Of a stretch of DNA of 12,346 bases, positions 1 through 5,855 are shown piece after piece. Position 1 is the first letter of the stretch; the number at the start of each line of letters is the position of its first letter. The translations under genes and the position numbers were made by a program. The DNA comes from Muribaculaceae bacterium. GTDB lineage: Bacteria > Bacteroidota > Bacteroidia > Bacteroidales > Muribaculaceae. The stretch spans positions 1 through 12,346 of the forward strand of contig JAEEVB010000054.1 in assembly GCA_016287065.1 (NCBI GenBank), written 5' to 3'. A model generated the notes under the pieces. The model worked only from the letters and a program-made list of their open reading frames with translations, was not told the DNA's origin and did not search any database.

Positions 1-117
1 CCCTCAACCCTAGCCCCTCAACCTTGTATGCTATCACCATTTCATCCCGTCATCTCATCACTTATTATCGCACATACAATCATTAATTTAAAAAGAGACT
101 ACCATGAAAACACCAAA

Positions 118-142
118 ATTTCCCATTTTTCCCATCCTTCCC
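118..142 (+). repeat. TTTCCC-type direct repeat, copy 1
   Basis: A 25-bp pyrimidine-rich segment (ATTTCCC, TTTTTCCC, TTCCC blocks) matching 329-353 at 22 of 25 positions in the same orientation. Mismatches are at repeat positions 8, 18 and 20. Function unknown. Confidence 0.6.
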
Positions 143-182
143 AATCTTCCAATATGGTTCAAAATTCTCATCCATCCAATCC

Positions 183-221
183 GAGTCCTCTGAGAACTCC
201 GAGAACTCTGAGACCTCTGAG
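183..221 (+). repeat. 9-bp tandem repeat GAGNNCTCY, about 4.3 units
   Basis: Units start at 183, 192, 201 and 210 and read GAGTCCTCT, GAGAACTCC, GAGAACTCT and GAGACCTCT, followed by a partial GAG at 219-221. In the frame starting at 180 it would encode Ser-Glu-rich repeats ending at a stop (222-224), but there is no credible upstream coding frame. It could be a slippage-prone minisatellite or a remnant of a Ser/Glu repeat coding sequence. Confidence 0.7.
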
Positions 222-328
222 TAACCAGCGACAATGCAAAAAATAACCGCGCATCGCACGGCTTTTCGACGCCCTTAGGCGCCACTTTTCGAGATTAAAA
301 AACATCATCAATACAATAATTTTCCATG

Positions 329-353
329 ATTTCCCCTTTTTCCCACCGTTCCC
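329..353 (+). repeat. TTTCCC-type direct repeat, copy 2
   Basis: Second copy of the 25-bp pyrimidine-rich element at 118-142 (22 of 25 identical, same strand, 211 bp apart). Both copies sit in the gene-free stretch. Confidence 0.6.
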
Positions 354-376
354 GCGCTTCCCCTCCATCCCCAAAA

Positions 377-405
377 ATTCATGGTTCATTCGTGGCAATT
401 CGTGG
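377..405 (+). repeat. ATTCGTGG short repeat, three imperfect copies
   Basis: ATTCATGG at 377-384, ATTCGTGG at 388-395 and ATTCGTGG at 398-405, with a period of 10-11 bp (about one helical turn). On the minus strand it reads as a CCACGAAT-type repeat, which I recall as frequent in bacterial intergenic DNA; that part is memory, not a search result. Confidence 0.6.
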
Positions 406-466
406 AGGCATCCCCCCTGCGCCGTCCAAGCCATCAGATAAATCAGTCGCAGCTGTCTAATCGATA

Positions 467-493
467 TTAAAAAAGGCTGGCGAGGCCAGCCTT
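467..493 (-). terminator. Intrinsic terminator of the DUF4252/sigma operon
   Basis: Perfect 9-bp stem AAGGCTGGC (473-481) and GCCAGCCTT (485-493) with a 3-nt loop GAG. On the minus strand the stem is followed by a T-rich run (467-474). It begins 23 nt after the stop codon of the last gene (517), so it ends this minus-strand transcript. Confidence 0.9.
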
Positions 494-516
494 GTTAATG
501 TTTTGTGGGAGCGGAC

Positions 517-984
517 TTAGAGGTCGAGTTCGCGTGCTTCGTCGAGCGTGAGAGCACCGGTGATGTTGACGATGTTGATTTCGTTTTGTGTGGTGTTGAG
601 AATCACATACTCGAACTTGCCGCCTCCGAGCTCGCGCTGCAGAATCTGGACGAGTTCCTTGCCCTCGCGCGTTGACATGACTTCCTCGTAATTGTTCTTT
701 TTGAAGTAGTTGAGCACGTCTTTCTTGATTTTGCCTGCGGTTTTTTTCTTGTCGCAAGAGAGGACACGGATGTGGTCGAGCTTGTTGGCAGTTTCCTTGA
801 CTTTCTTGTTGCCCGTCTTGAGCTTGGGCATGAGTCGGAGCATGTTCTTGGAAATGTTGACAAGTGTGACTCCGTCCTCTGAAGCATACTTCTTGAAAAT
901 GGCATCCTGTGCCTGCGCCGAGAAGGCGATGGTGGTGGCCACAATCAAGGCAAAGATGGAGAATCGTTTCATAGTGAATTTCAT
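517..984 (-). CDS. Secreted DUF4252-family protein (distal copy)
   Basis: A 155-residue protein with an N-terminal signal peptide (hydrophobic stretch FALIVATTIAF, then Ala-Gln-Ala-Gln), so it is exported. The mature part begins with an AIFKKYA motif and ends with a beta-type segment (YVILNTTQNEINIVNITGAL), the layout of DUF4252 proteins of Bacteroidetes, whose molecular function I do not know to be established. It has a Lys-rich middle (about residues 52-95), unlike the acidic copy at 1993-2463. Its ATG overlaps the anti-sigma stop by 4 nt (ATGA), implying translational coupling. A second Met, at residue 5 (start 972), would give a cleaner signal peptide and is an alternative start. It is the last gene before the 467-493 terminator. 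Family assignment is from memory of the pattern; the lipoprotein cysteine is absent. Confidence 0.75.
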   Translation of the reverse strand: MKFTMKRFSIFALIVATTIAFSAQAQDAIFKKYASEDGVTLVNISKNMLRLMPKLKTGNKKVKETANKLDHIRVLSCDKKKTAGKIKKDVLNYFKKNNYEEVMSTREGKELVQILQRELGGGKFEYVILNTTQNEINIVNITGALTLDEARELDL

Positions 985-1469
985 TTGTTGTCGTTAATAG
1001 ACTTGGTAATTTGACTGATTTTCTCGAGTTCGTCGCAGCCTTTGTTGATGGTCTTGGAGAGTAGCGCAAGCGACTGCTCGGTAGTGGCATAGGCGAGTTC
1101 GGGAGAATCGAATGTGTCGGCATTGATGTCGATGGTGGGTTTTGAGAGCACTTTGGCGCCCACAGTAACAATTACGGCAACCGAAGCGGCGATGCTGGCA
1201 GCCCAGAGCCAACGGCGCGGCCGTCGGGTTGTTGCAGGCTGGAAGGCCTTGTCGGCAGCTGCCCAAGCGTCGATCTTGTGGTTGAGTGTGGCTTGGAGTT
1301 GCTGCGCCTGCTTCTCGTTGAAGATGTTGAGGAAATAGGTCTGTTCGGCCTTGAGGCTATCGGGCACGTGCTGTGTGGAGAAGAAATTAAGCAATTCCTG
1401 CTCTTCGAGAGGTGTTGTGTTGCCGTCGAGGTACTTGTCAAACAGCTGTCGTGCAAATTCGGTTGTCAT
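981..1469 (-). CDS. Putative membrane-anchored anti-sigma factor
   Basis: A 162-residue protein with a cytoplasmic N-terminal half (about 1-85: helical, with a DKYLDGNTTPLEEQELLNFF start typical of sigma-regulator N-termini), one predicted membrane helix (about 87-107, after a TRRPRR positive cluster) and a periplasmic tail with DSPELAYATTEQSLALLSKT, a motif I associate with proteins encoded after ECF sigma genes in Bacteroidetes. There is no zinc HxxxCxxC motif and no FecR domain, so it is not a classical ZAS or FecR anti-sigma. The only Met in the protein is the start, so the 32-nt overlap with the sigma gene upstream is real. The stop overlaps the next start. The role, holding the sigma factor at the membrane until a signal arrives, is inferred from topology and operon position. 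Confidence 0.7.
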   Translation of the reverse strand: MTTEFARQLFDKYLDGNTTPLEEQELLNFFSTQHVPDSLKAEQTYFLNIFNEKQAQQLQATLNHKIDAWAAADKAFQPATTRRPRRWLWAASIAASVAVIVTVGAKVLSKPTIDINADTFDSPELAYATTEQSLALLSKTINKGCDELEKISQITKSINDNK

Positions 1470-1968
1470 AGTTCAAAAGTGTTTTAAATCTAGTGAATAC
1501 TGTTTTTCGTGCTCGGCTCAGAATGACTCTGACGTAGGCCTCGGTGCATCCTGTGTCGTGAGCGATGTCGGTAAACTCCTGGTCGAGCAGGTCGCGACGG
1601 GTGATGATGTTGCGTTGCATTTCGGGGAGCTTGTCGATGCACTCGCGCAGTAGGGTGGCTTGCTGTAATTGTTCCATCTCGTTTTCGGGGTTAGCCTCGG
1701 CGATAATGGGAAGTTCGTCGGGAGGTCCGGCATCGAGGCTGGCGTGTGAGGCCCGTTTAGCGTCGAGGCACATGTTCTTGACGAGCGTGATGCAGTAGGC
1801 CTCATGGTTGGTCACGTGCTGGAGTTCGTGTCGCTTGTTCCAGAGTTTGAGGAAGGCCTCCTGTACGATGTCCTCAGCGTCCTGCTCATTTTGCATGATG
1901 CTGAAAGCCGTCCAGTGCAGCTTGCGTGTGAGCGGCAGGAAGCGTGATTTGAAGGACTCAGAATCCAT
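1438..1968 (-). CDS. ECF-type RNA polymerase sigma factor
   Basis: A 176-residue protein of the usual ECF length. Region 2 spans about residues 10-75 and includes the core-binding and -10-recognition signature NEQDAEDIVQEAFLKLW. A short linker with PPDELP follows. Region 4 spans about residues 103-155, with LRECIDKLPEMQRNII and the helix-turn-helix EFTDIAHDTGCTEAYVRVILSRARKTV. It should direct RNA polymerase to a small regulon. It starts 24 nt after the upstream DUF4252 gene and its last 32 nt overlap the anti-sigma gene, the usual paired arrangement. The CGTC-containing promoter upstream of the operon (2517-2552) suggests autoregulation. No strong Shine-Dalgarno is visible, as is normal for this phylum. 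Confidence 0.92.
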   Translation of the reverse strand: MDSESFKSRFLPLTRKLHWTAFSIMQNEQDAEDIVQEAFLKLWNKRHELQHVTNHEAYCITLVKNMCLDAKRASHASLDAGPPDELPIIAEANPENEMEQLQQATLLRECIDKLPEMQRNIITRRDLLDQEFTDIAHDTGCTEAYVRVILSRARKTVFTRFKTLLNYDNRICTTAV

Positions 1969-1992
1969 TGTGTGACGATGGGCCGAGAAGTG

Positions 1993-2463
1993 TTACATGT
2001 TGTTCATTTTGCTGAGCTGCTCGAGGTCTTCGGAGCTGAAGTTGCCGCTCATGCGAACTACTGCACATTCTCCGGCTTCGATAGCTACGATAATCATCTC
2101 GGTGAACTTGTCTCCGTCGCGTTTCATCTTGATGATGGCCTGCTCGCCATTCTCGTTGGCGCGGACGAGTTCTTCGTAGGTTTCATCGAAATCATTCACC
2201 ATGTCGGTGACCTGCTTGATGGTGGCTTCGTCGGCTTTCTCGATCTGGAGTATGTCGAGCGAAGTGATTTTTTTCATCACCTCGTTTTTCTCTGCATTTT
2301 CACTGGAGCCTTGTGCAGCAGCCATCTGGAGGAGTTCCTGTGGCAGGTTCATGAACTTGGCATTGTCGAGGTCCTTGAACTTGTTGAAGATGTCGTCGGC
2401 AGTAACGGCTGAAGCCCAGCAGCAAGCGAGTGCGAATGCGAGGGTTAAAAGAATCTTTTTCAT
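1993..2463 (-). CDS. Secreted DUF4252-family protein (promoter-proximal copy)
   Basis: A 156-residue protein with a clear signal peptide (MKKILLTLAFALACCWASA, cleavage probably before VTADD). Mature part: DDIFNKFKDLDNAKFMNLP, then a helical acidic middle (about 50-110) and a C-terminal EMIIVAIEAGECAVVRMSGNF strand-rich segment, the DUF4252 layout. It shares overall architecture with the copy at 517-984 but little sequence, so the two are old paralogs rather than a recent duplication. The cysteines at 14-15 lie inside the signal peptide without a proper lipobox. It is the first gene of the four-gene unit, 24 nt before the sigma gene and 54 nt after the candidate ECF promoter. Function unknown; placement suggests a periplasmic or outer-face effector or sensor of the sigma system. 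Confidence 0.75.
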   Translation of the reverse strand: MKKILLTLAFALACCWASAVTADDIFNKFKDLDNAKFMNLPQELLQMAAAQGSSENAEKNEVMKKITSLDILQIEKADEATIKQVTDMVNDFDETYEELVRANENGEQAIIKMKRDGDKFTEMIIVAIEAGECAVVRMSGNFSSEDLEQLSKMNNM

Positions 2464-2516
2464 TGTGTTAAGTGTTTGATTTGTTATTGTTTTTTGTTGT
2501 TATTTATGTCGTGTTT

Positions 2517-2552
2517 GTATAGTAGACGAGTTGATCGATGATTTTGCAACAC
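2517..2552 (-). promoter_or_regulatory. Candidate ECF-dependent promoter of the DUF4252/sigma operon
   Basis: On the minus strand GTTGCAAAAT (2541-2550) is followed by CGTCTACTATAC (2517-2528). A TGCAA-like -35 and a CGTC -10 about 16 nt apart resemble ECF promoters. No TAnnTTTG housekeeping box is present here. The leader to the ATG at 2463 would be about 50 nt. Assignment by eye only. Confidence 0.45.
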
Positions 2553-2578
2553 GAAAAAGTGATTTTTTTTGAAAAAAA

Positions 2579-4684
2579 TTATCGATTGATGCGTTTGAGC
2601 ACATTGTAGCTGGGCAAAATGCCGAGTTCGCCTGCCTTGCTGAGATCGGCCACGCCGCGCTCGCGGTTGCCCAGACGCAGGTAGGTGAGTCCGCGATTGT
2701 AGTAGGCCTCGCCGAGGTCGGGCTTGATGTCGATGCAAGTGGAGAAGCAGTTGATGGCGCTGGTGTAGTCGTTGAGCAGCAGATAGACACATCCCTTGTT
2801 GTAGGTGGCGTAGATGTTCTTGGGCGAACGCTTGAGCACCTCGTTGAGGTCGTCGATGACCTTGGTGAGGGTCTCGTTCTGCTCGCGGCTGTGCAGCATG
2901 GCGGCGGCATCCTTGTCGCGCTCGTTGAGCACGGGCATATCGTCGGTCGTGGTGCCTTTTTGCGCCAGGCGGTAGAGCAGGAAGTGTGCGTCGGCTCGCA
3001 GGAAGTAGGCGAGAGCGAAGTCGGGGCTCATGGCGATTGTGCGCTCGGCATCGGCAAGTGCAGCGGCGGGATTCTTGACCATCATGAAGTCGATGGCGCG
3101 TGCAAAGTAGTCGATGGCACGCGGTGTGGCGGTGGTAATGAGCCCGTTATAGTACTCGATGCTGGCAAATCGCTCGGTAATCTCGTCGGCACTGAGCTGC
3201 ATCTCGTCGTTAGCAATGACGAGGAGTTTTGGCAACAGGCTGGTCTCGTTGACCTCGGTAATCTCCTTCATGTAGTGGGTCTTGCCGTTGAGTTTGTTCA
3301 CCTCGTTATAATAGGAGAGGAGGAACATGGGCTGGGGGTCGATTTCGACATTGCTGTTCTGGATGCGTCCGCGGCTACGGTTCTCGTATTCGGGCTTCAG
3401 GCTGTTGTCGTTCTCGACGGTGAGCAGGGAGTTGAACTTTTTCATGATGTCCTCTTCGGTGAGTTCTTCCTCGATGCCATCGGCAGCGCGCTGGGCACGT
3501 TCTTCGGCCTCCTTCTCCATCTTTTGCGCCTCTTGCTCGGCGGGGTTGTAGGTGGCTACGCGAATACCTTTTTTCTTGAAGATGGCGATGGCCTGCTGCA
3601 TGTCGCGCTCGCTACCTCGCAGGTCGCCTGCCTGCTGCTTGGCCTGCGCCCGTGCCATGTAGCCCGACTCGAAGTTGGGATACTTGTTGAGGATGCGGTC
3701 ATAATCCTTGACTGCCTTCTTGAACTGCTGTGTGCGCAGGTAGAGCTGGGCACGGTTGTAGAGAGCGAGGAAATTGTTGGGCTCGAGCTTGAGCACACGC
3801 GAGAAGTCGTCGATGGCCTTGAGGTCTTCGCCCACCTCGGCATTGAGTTGAGCGCGGTTGTAGATGGCGATGGCATTGTCGGGCTCGAGGCTCACCGCAT
3901 AGTCGTAGTCGCTCATGGCGCCGTAGTAGTCGTCGAGCTTGTAGCGCAAGTAGGCTCGGTTGATGAAGTTGCCGGCATAGTGGGGCTCGAGCTTGATGAC
4001 CTCGTCGAGATCCTTGGCGGCAGCCTCGTAGTCGCCGTTGGCCTTGAGATTGATTTCGGCACGCATGGCATAGGCCATGGTAGAGTTCTTGGAAATTTCG
4101 AGGCTCTTGTTCACCTCTTGGAGCGCGCGGGTGGTGTCGCCTGTAGCGAGCAGCAACTGTGCCATGCCCAGGTGTGCACGGTCGTTCTTGGCGTCGAGCC
4201 TGGTCAGCACGGCATAGGTGGAGTCGGCTACGGCATAATTCTTGAGTTCGGTTTCGCAAATGGCCTTGTTGAGCAGGAAAACCTTGTTCTCAGGCAGTTG
4301 CGAGAGGCCTTTATTGTAGTCTTGCACAGCCTCGGTGAACTTGCGCTGATTTTGTCGGGCGACGCCGCGCACCTGATAGGCTTCGGTAATGAATGGGTTG
4401 CGCTCGATGCACAGCGAGGCATCTTCTTCGGCACCGCGGTAATCTTCGAGATTGATTTTGGCCACGGCGCGAAAGAAGTAGGGCTCGGCAAGGTAGGGCT
4501 TGGCGGCAATGACCTGATTGAAGTACTGTATGGAGAGGATATAGTCCTCGAAATAGAGCGCGTTGCGGCCAATGTTCAGCACCTGGTCGGTGTTGATTTG
4601 TGCGTGTGCGGTGTTGCCAGCCAGCAACAGTGCGAGGCCGGCTACAATGCGCAACAACGTGTATGTTAAACTCAGGCGTTTCAT
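2579..4684 (-). CDS. Large secreted tetratricopeptide-repeat protein
   Basis: A 701-residue protein with a signal peptide (residues 1-28, ending AHA, then Q29). About nine to ten TPR units fill residues 30-375, with repeated patterns such as AIAIYNRAQLNAEVGEDLKAIDDF and LALYNRAQLYLRTQQFKKAVKDYDRIL. A charged linker (about 378-420, EAQKMEKEAEERAQRA) and a non-TPR segment follow, then about three more TPRs at 525-690. TPR arrays are protein-binding scaffolds, here in the periplasm or at the outer membrane; the partner is unknown. An in-frame ATG at 4723 would put 13 residues before the signal peptide and lies upstream of the promoter at 4698-4730, so I start at 4684. The stop is 115 nt before the DUF4252 operon start; no strong terminator separates them, so read-through is possible. 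Confidence 0.88.
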   Translation of the reverse strand: MKRLSLTYTLLRIVAGLALLLAGNTAHAQINTDQVLNIGRNALYFEDYILSIQYFNQVIAAKPYLAEPYFFRAVAKINLEDYRGAEEDASLCIERNPFITEAYQVRGVARQNQRKFTEAVQDYNKGLSQLPENKVFLLNKAICETELKNYAVADSTYAVLTRLDAKNDRAHLGMAQLLLATGDTTRALQEVNKSLEISKNSTMAYAMRAEINLKANGDYEAAAKDLDEVIKLEPHYAGNFINRAYLRYKLDDYYGAMSDYDYAVSLEPDNAIAIYNRAQLNAEVGEDLKAIDDFSRVLKLEPNNFLALYNRAQLYLRTQQFKKAVKDYDRILNKYPNFESGYMARAQAKQQAGDLRGSERDMQQAIAIFKKKGIRVATYNPAEQEAQKMEKEAEERAQRAADGIEEELTEEDIMKKFNSLLTVENDNSLKPEYENRSRGRIQNSNVEIDPQPMFLLSYYNEVNKLNGKTHYMKEITEVNETSLLPKLLVIANDEMQLSADEITERFASIEYYNGLITTATPRAIDYFARAIDFMMVKNPAAALADAERTIAMSPDFALAYFLRADAHFLLYRLAQKGTTTDDMPVLNERDKDAAAMLHSREQNETLTKVIDDLNEVLKRSPKNIYATYNKGCVYLLLNDYTSAINCFSTCIDIKPDLGEAYYNRGLTYLRLGNRERGVADLSKAGELGILPSYNVLKRINR

Positions 4685-4697
4685 TGCTTTGTGATTG

Positions 4698-4730
4698 CAA
4701 AAATAGTGTTTTCTGAACGACATCGTGCAA
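4698..4730 (-). promoter_or_regulatory. Bacteroidetes-type promoter of the TPR gene
   Basis: -7 box TATTTTTG (4698-4705, minus strand) fits TAnnTTTG; a TTGC at 4727-4730 sits 21 nt upstream in the -33 position. Transcription would start near 4691, only about 7-10 nt before the ATG at 4684. This excludes the ATG at 4723 as a start on this transcript. Confidence 0.5.
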
Positions 4731-4831
4731 GTCTTTCAGTTATAATGCGTAAGTTTAACGAAGATTAACCAGCAAGGAAAAGACTGTAACGATAAAGGTG
4801 GCATAGAGTGTACAAGAGTGGAAATTTTTAG

Positions 4832-4839
4832 TACCTTTG
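4832..4839 (+). promoter_or_regulatory. -7 box of the EamA exporter gene
   Basis: TACCTTTG matches TAnnTTTG exactly. The -33 element is weak (GTGT at 4808-4811, 20 nt upstream). The start of transcription would fall at about 4843-4846, so the mRNA is nearly leaderless for the ATG at 4849. The alternative TTG start at 4837 lies inside the box and is rejected. Confidence 0.55.
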
Positions 4840-4848
4840 TGGGTTGAA

Positions 4849-5739
4849 ATGCAGATTGGAAAACTGAAATATCACTTGCTGGCGCTGCTGGTGGTGCTCG
4901 TGTGGGGCGTTTCGTTCATCAACACCAAGGTGTTGCTGGGTCGTGGCGTGACTCCTACGGAGATATATGTGTATCGCTTTATCATAGCCTATTTGGGCAT
5001 TCTGGCGATATGCCGCTTCAAGGTGCGTTTTTGCGGCTGGCGCGACGAGTTGCTGATGGCCATTTGTGGCATGACTGGCGGTACGGCCTACTTCATCATG
5101 CAGAACGTGGCGCTCGACCTGACCCTGGTGAGTGATGTGGTGGTGCTGGTTGCAGTGAATCCGTTGTTTACCACACTGCTGGCTGCAATGTTCTTGAAGG
5201 AGGAACACTTCACCTGGAGCAAGGTGCTGGGTTCGGTTGTGGCATTTCTGGGTGTGGGGGTGCTCACCTTCCACAAGGGATTTGTGTGGGGTGACGGTTT
5301 GCTGGGCGATGTACTGTCGGTACTGGCTGCGCTGTCGTGGGCTATTTACTCTGTGATTATCAAGCGACTGAATAGCCGTCACACAACCCTTGAGATTACA
5401 CGCAAAACCTTTTTCTATGGCATTTTGAGTGGGTTGCCCTTCTTGCTGTGCCAGAGTGATTTCACGCCGCTGAGCACGCTGCTCGAGCCTGAGATTGCCG
5501 CTCACATGCTGTTCCTCTCGCTGGTGTGCTCGATGCTGGCATTCTTCTGGTGGGGAAGGGTGACAAAGGGTATAGGCGCTATCAGTTCGTCGACCTACCT
5601 GTATCTCGACCCCATCGTGTCGCTGGTGGCTGCAGCCATTGTGCTCGACGAGCGCGTGGGACTAGTGGGTCTTGCCGGGTGTGCCCTGATTCTGCTGGGT
5701 ATCATCATCGTGGAGCGGCATCACTTGCATCATGGCTGA
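4849..5739 (+). CDS. DMT-superfamily (EamA) inner-membrane transporter
   Basis: A 296-residue protein, the usual length for the 10-TM EamA/RhaT family. It has two tandem five-helix EamA units: the first runs from LLALLVVLVWGVSFINTK to about residue 135 (ending VVAFLGVGVLTF), the second from LLGDVLSVLAALSWAIYSVI to the last helix AGCALILLGIIIVE. The conserved start W-G-x-x-F and the YLYLDPIVSLVAAAIVLDE motif before the last helices are typical. Members export amino acids or other small metabolites; the substrate cannot be read from sequence. The tail HHLHHG is His-rich but short. It is divergent from the TPR gene and has its own promoter. A 116-bp gap separates it from the peptidase downstream, so they are probably separate transcripts. 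Confidence 0.92.
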   Translation: MQIGKLKYHLLALLVVLVWGVSFINTKVLLGRGVTPTEIYVYRFIIAYLGILAICRFKVRFCGWRDELLMAICGMTGGTAYFIMQNVALDLTLVSDVVVLVAVNPLFTTLLAAMFLKEEHFTWSKVLGSVVAFLGVGVLTFHKGFVWGDGLLGDVLSVLAALSWAIYSVIIKRLNSRHTTLEITRKTFFYGILSGLPFLLCQSDFTPLSTLLEPEIAAHMLFLSLVCSMLAFFWWGRVTKGIGAISSSTYLYLDPIVSLVAAAIVLDERVGLVGLAGCALILLGIIIVERHHLHHG

Positions 5740-5752
5740 TGTGACGAGAATT

Positions 5753-5774
5753 ACCCAAGCTGCTTGAATTGGGT
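5753..5774 (+). terminator. Weak hairpin after the EamA gene
   Basis: ACCCAA (5753-5758) pairs with TTGGGT (5769-5774) across a 10-nt loop, 13 nt after the stop. No T-run follows, so it would be an inefficient or Rho-aided terminator, or only an mRNA 3' stabiliser. Confidence 0.25.
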
Positions 5775-5802
5775 TAAATGTGAAGAGAATGAGGGTGTAA
5801 AT

Positions 5803-5833
5803 TTTCATAATTGGGCAATTATTTGTAATTTCG
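5803..5833 (+). promoter_or_regulatory. Possible promoter of the dipeptidyl peptidase gene
   Basis: TAATTTCG (5826-5833) differs from TAnnTTTG at one position; TTTC at 5803-5806 is 19 nt upstream in the -33 position. The leader to the ATG at 5856 would be about 15-18 nt. Confidence 0.35.
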
Positions 5834-5855
5834 TGCAGAACAAAACCTAAAACCT

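Larger units (their letters stand above)
1..466. other. Intergenic region with degenerate repeats, no supported gene
   Basis: No open frame here looks like a protein. The frames that stay open encode low-complexity Pro/Ser/Arg-rich strings with no recognisable family and appear on both strands. The stretch is a patchwork of short repeats: CCCTCAACC at 1-9 and again at 15-23, pyrimidine-rich TTTCCC tracts, a 9-bp tandem repeat and an ATTCGTGG repeat (listed separately). It lies downstream of the DUF4252/sigma operon terminator. I read it as decayed or repeat-expanded intergenic DNA; the neighbour to the left is outside the window. Confidence 0.6.

Noticed and set aside
104..193. 29-codon ORF (MKTPKFPIFPILPN...) after an A/G-rich stretch that looks like a ribosome site
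   Set aside because: It is made by the TTTCCC repeat, has no recognisable family, and the similar repeat copy at 329-353 does not preserve a frame. No promoter or terminator supports it.
168..434. 88-codon minus-strand ORF in the intergenic region
   Set aside because: Low-complexity Arg/Gly/Leu-rich translation of the repeats, with no signal, domain or upstream site.
1..466. CRISPR array in the repeat-rich stretch
   Set aside because: The repeats are too short, differ in kind and have no regular 30-40 bp spacers; no cas genes are in the window.
467..1171. 234-codon minus-strand ORF overlapping the distal DUF4252 and anti-sigma genes
   Set aside because: Out of frame with both genes, which have signal peptide, TM helix and overlapping start/stop signals; its translation is His/Arg/Gln-rich noise.
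2563..2578. T-run/A-run inverted repeat after the TPR gene as a terminator
   Set aside because: It is only A:T pairs around a single G, with no GC stem, so it would not be a stable hairpin.
2891..4669. 592-codon plus-strand ORF antisense to the TPR gene
   Set aside because: Mirror of a repetitive, stop-poor coding frame; its Val/Leu/Gly/His-rich translation shows no domain, while the TPR frame is clear.
4828..5505. 225-codon minus-strand ORF opposite the EamA gene
   Set aside because: Gln/His-rich translation typical of the antisense of a Leu/Val-rich membrane protein.
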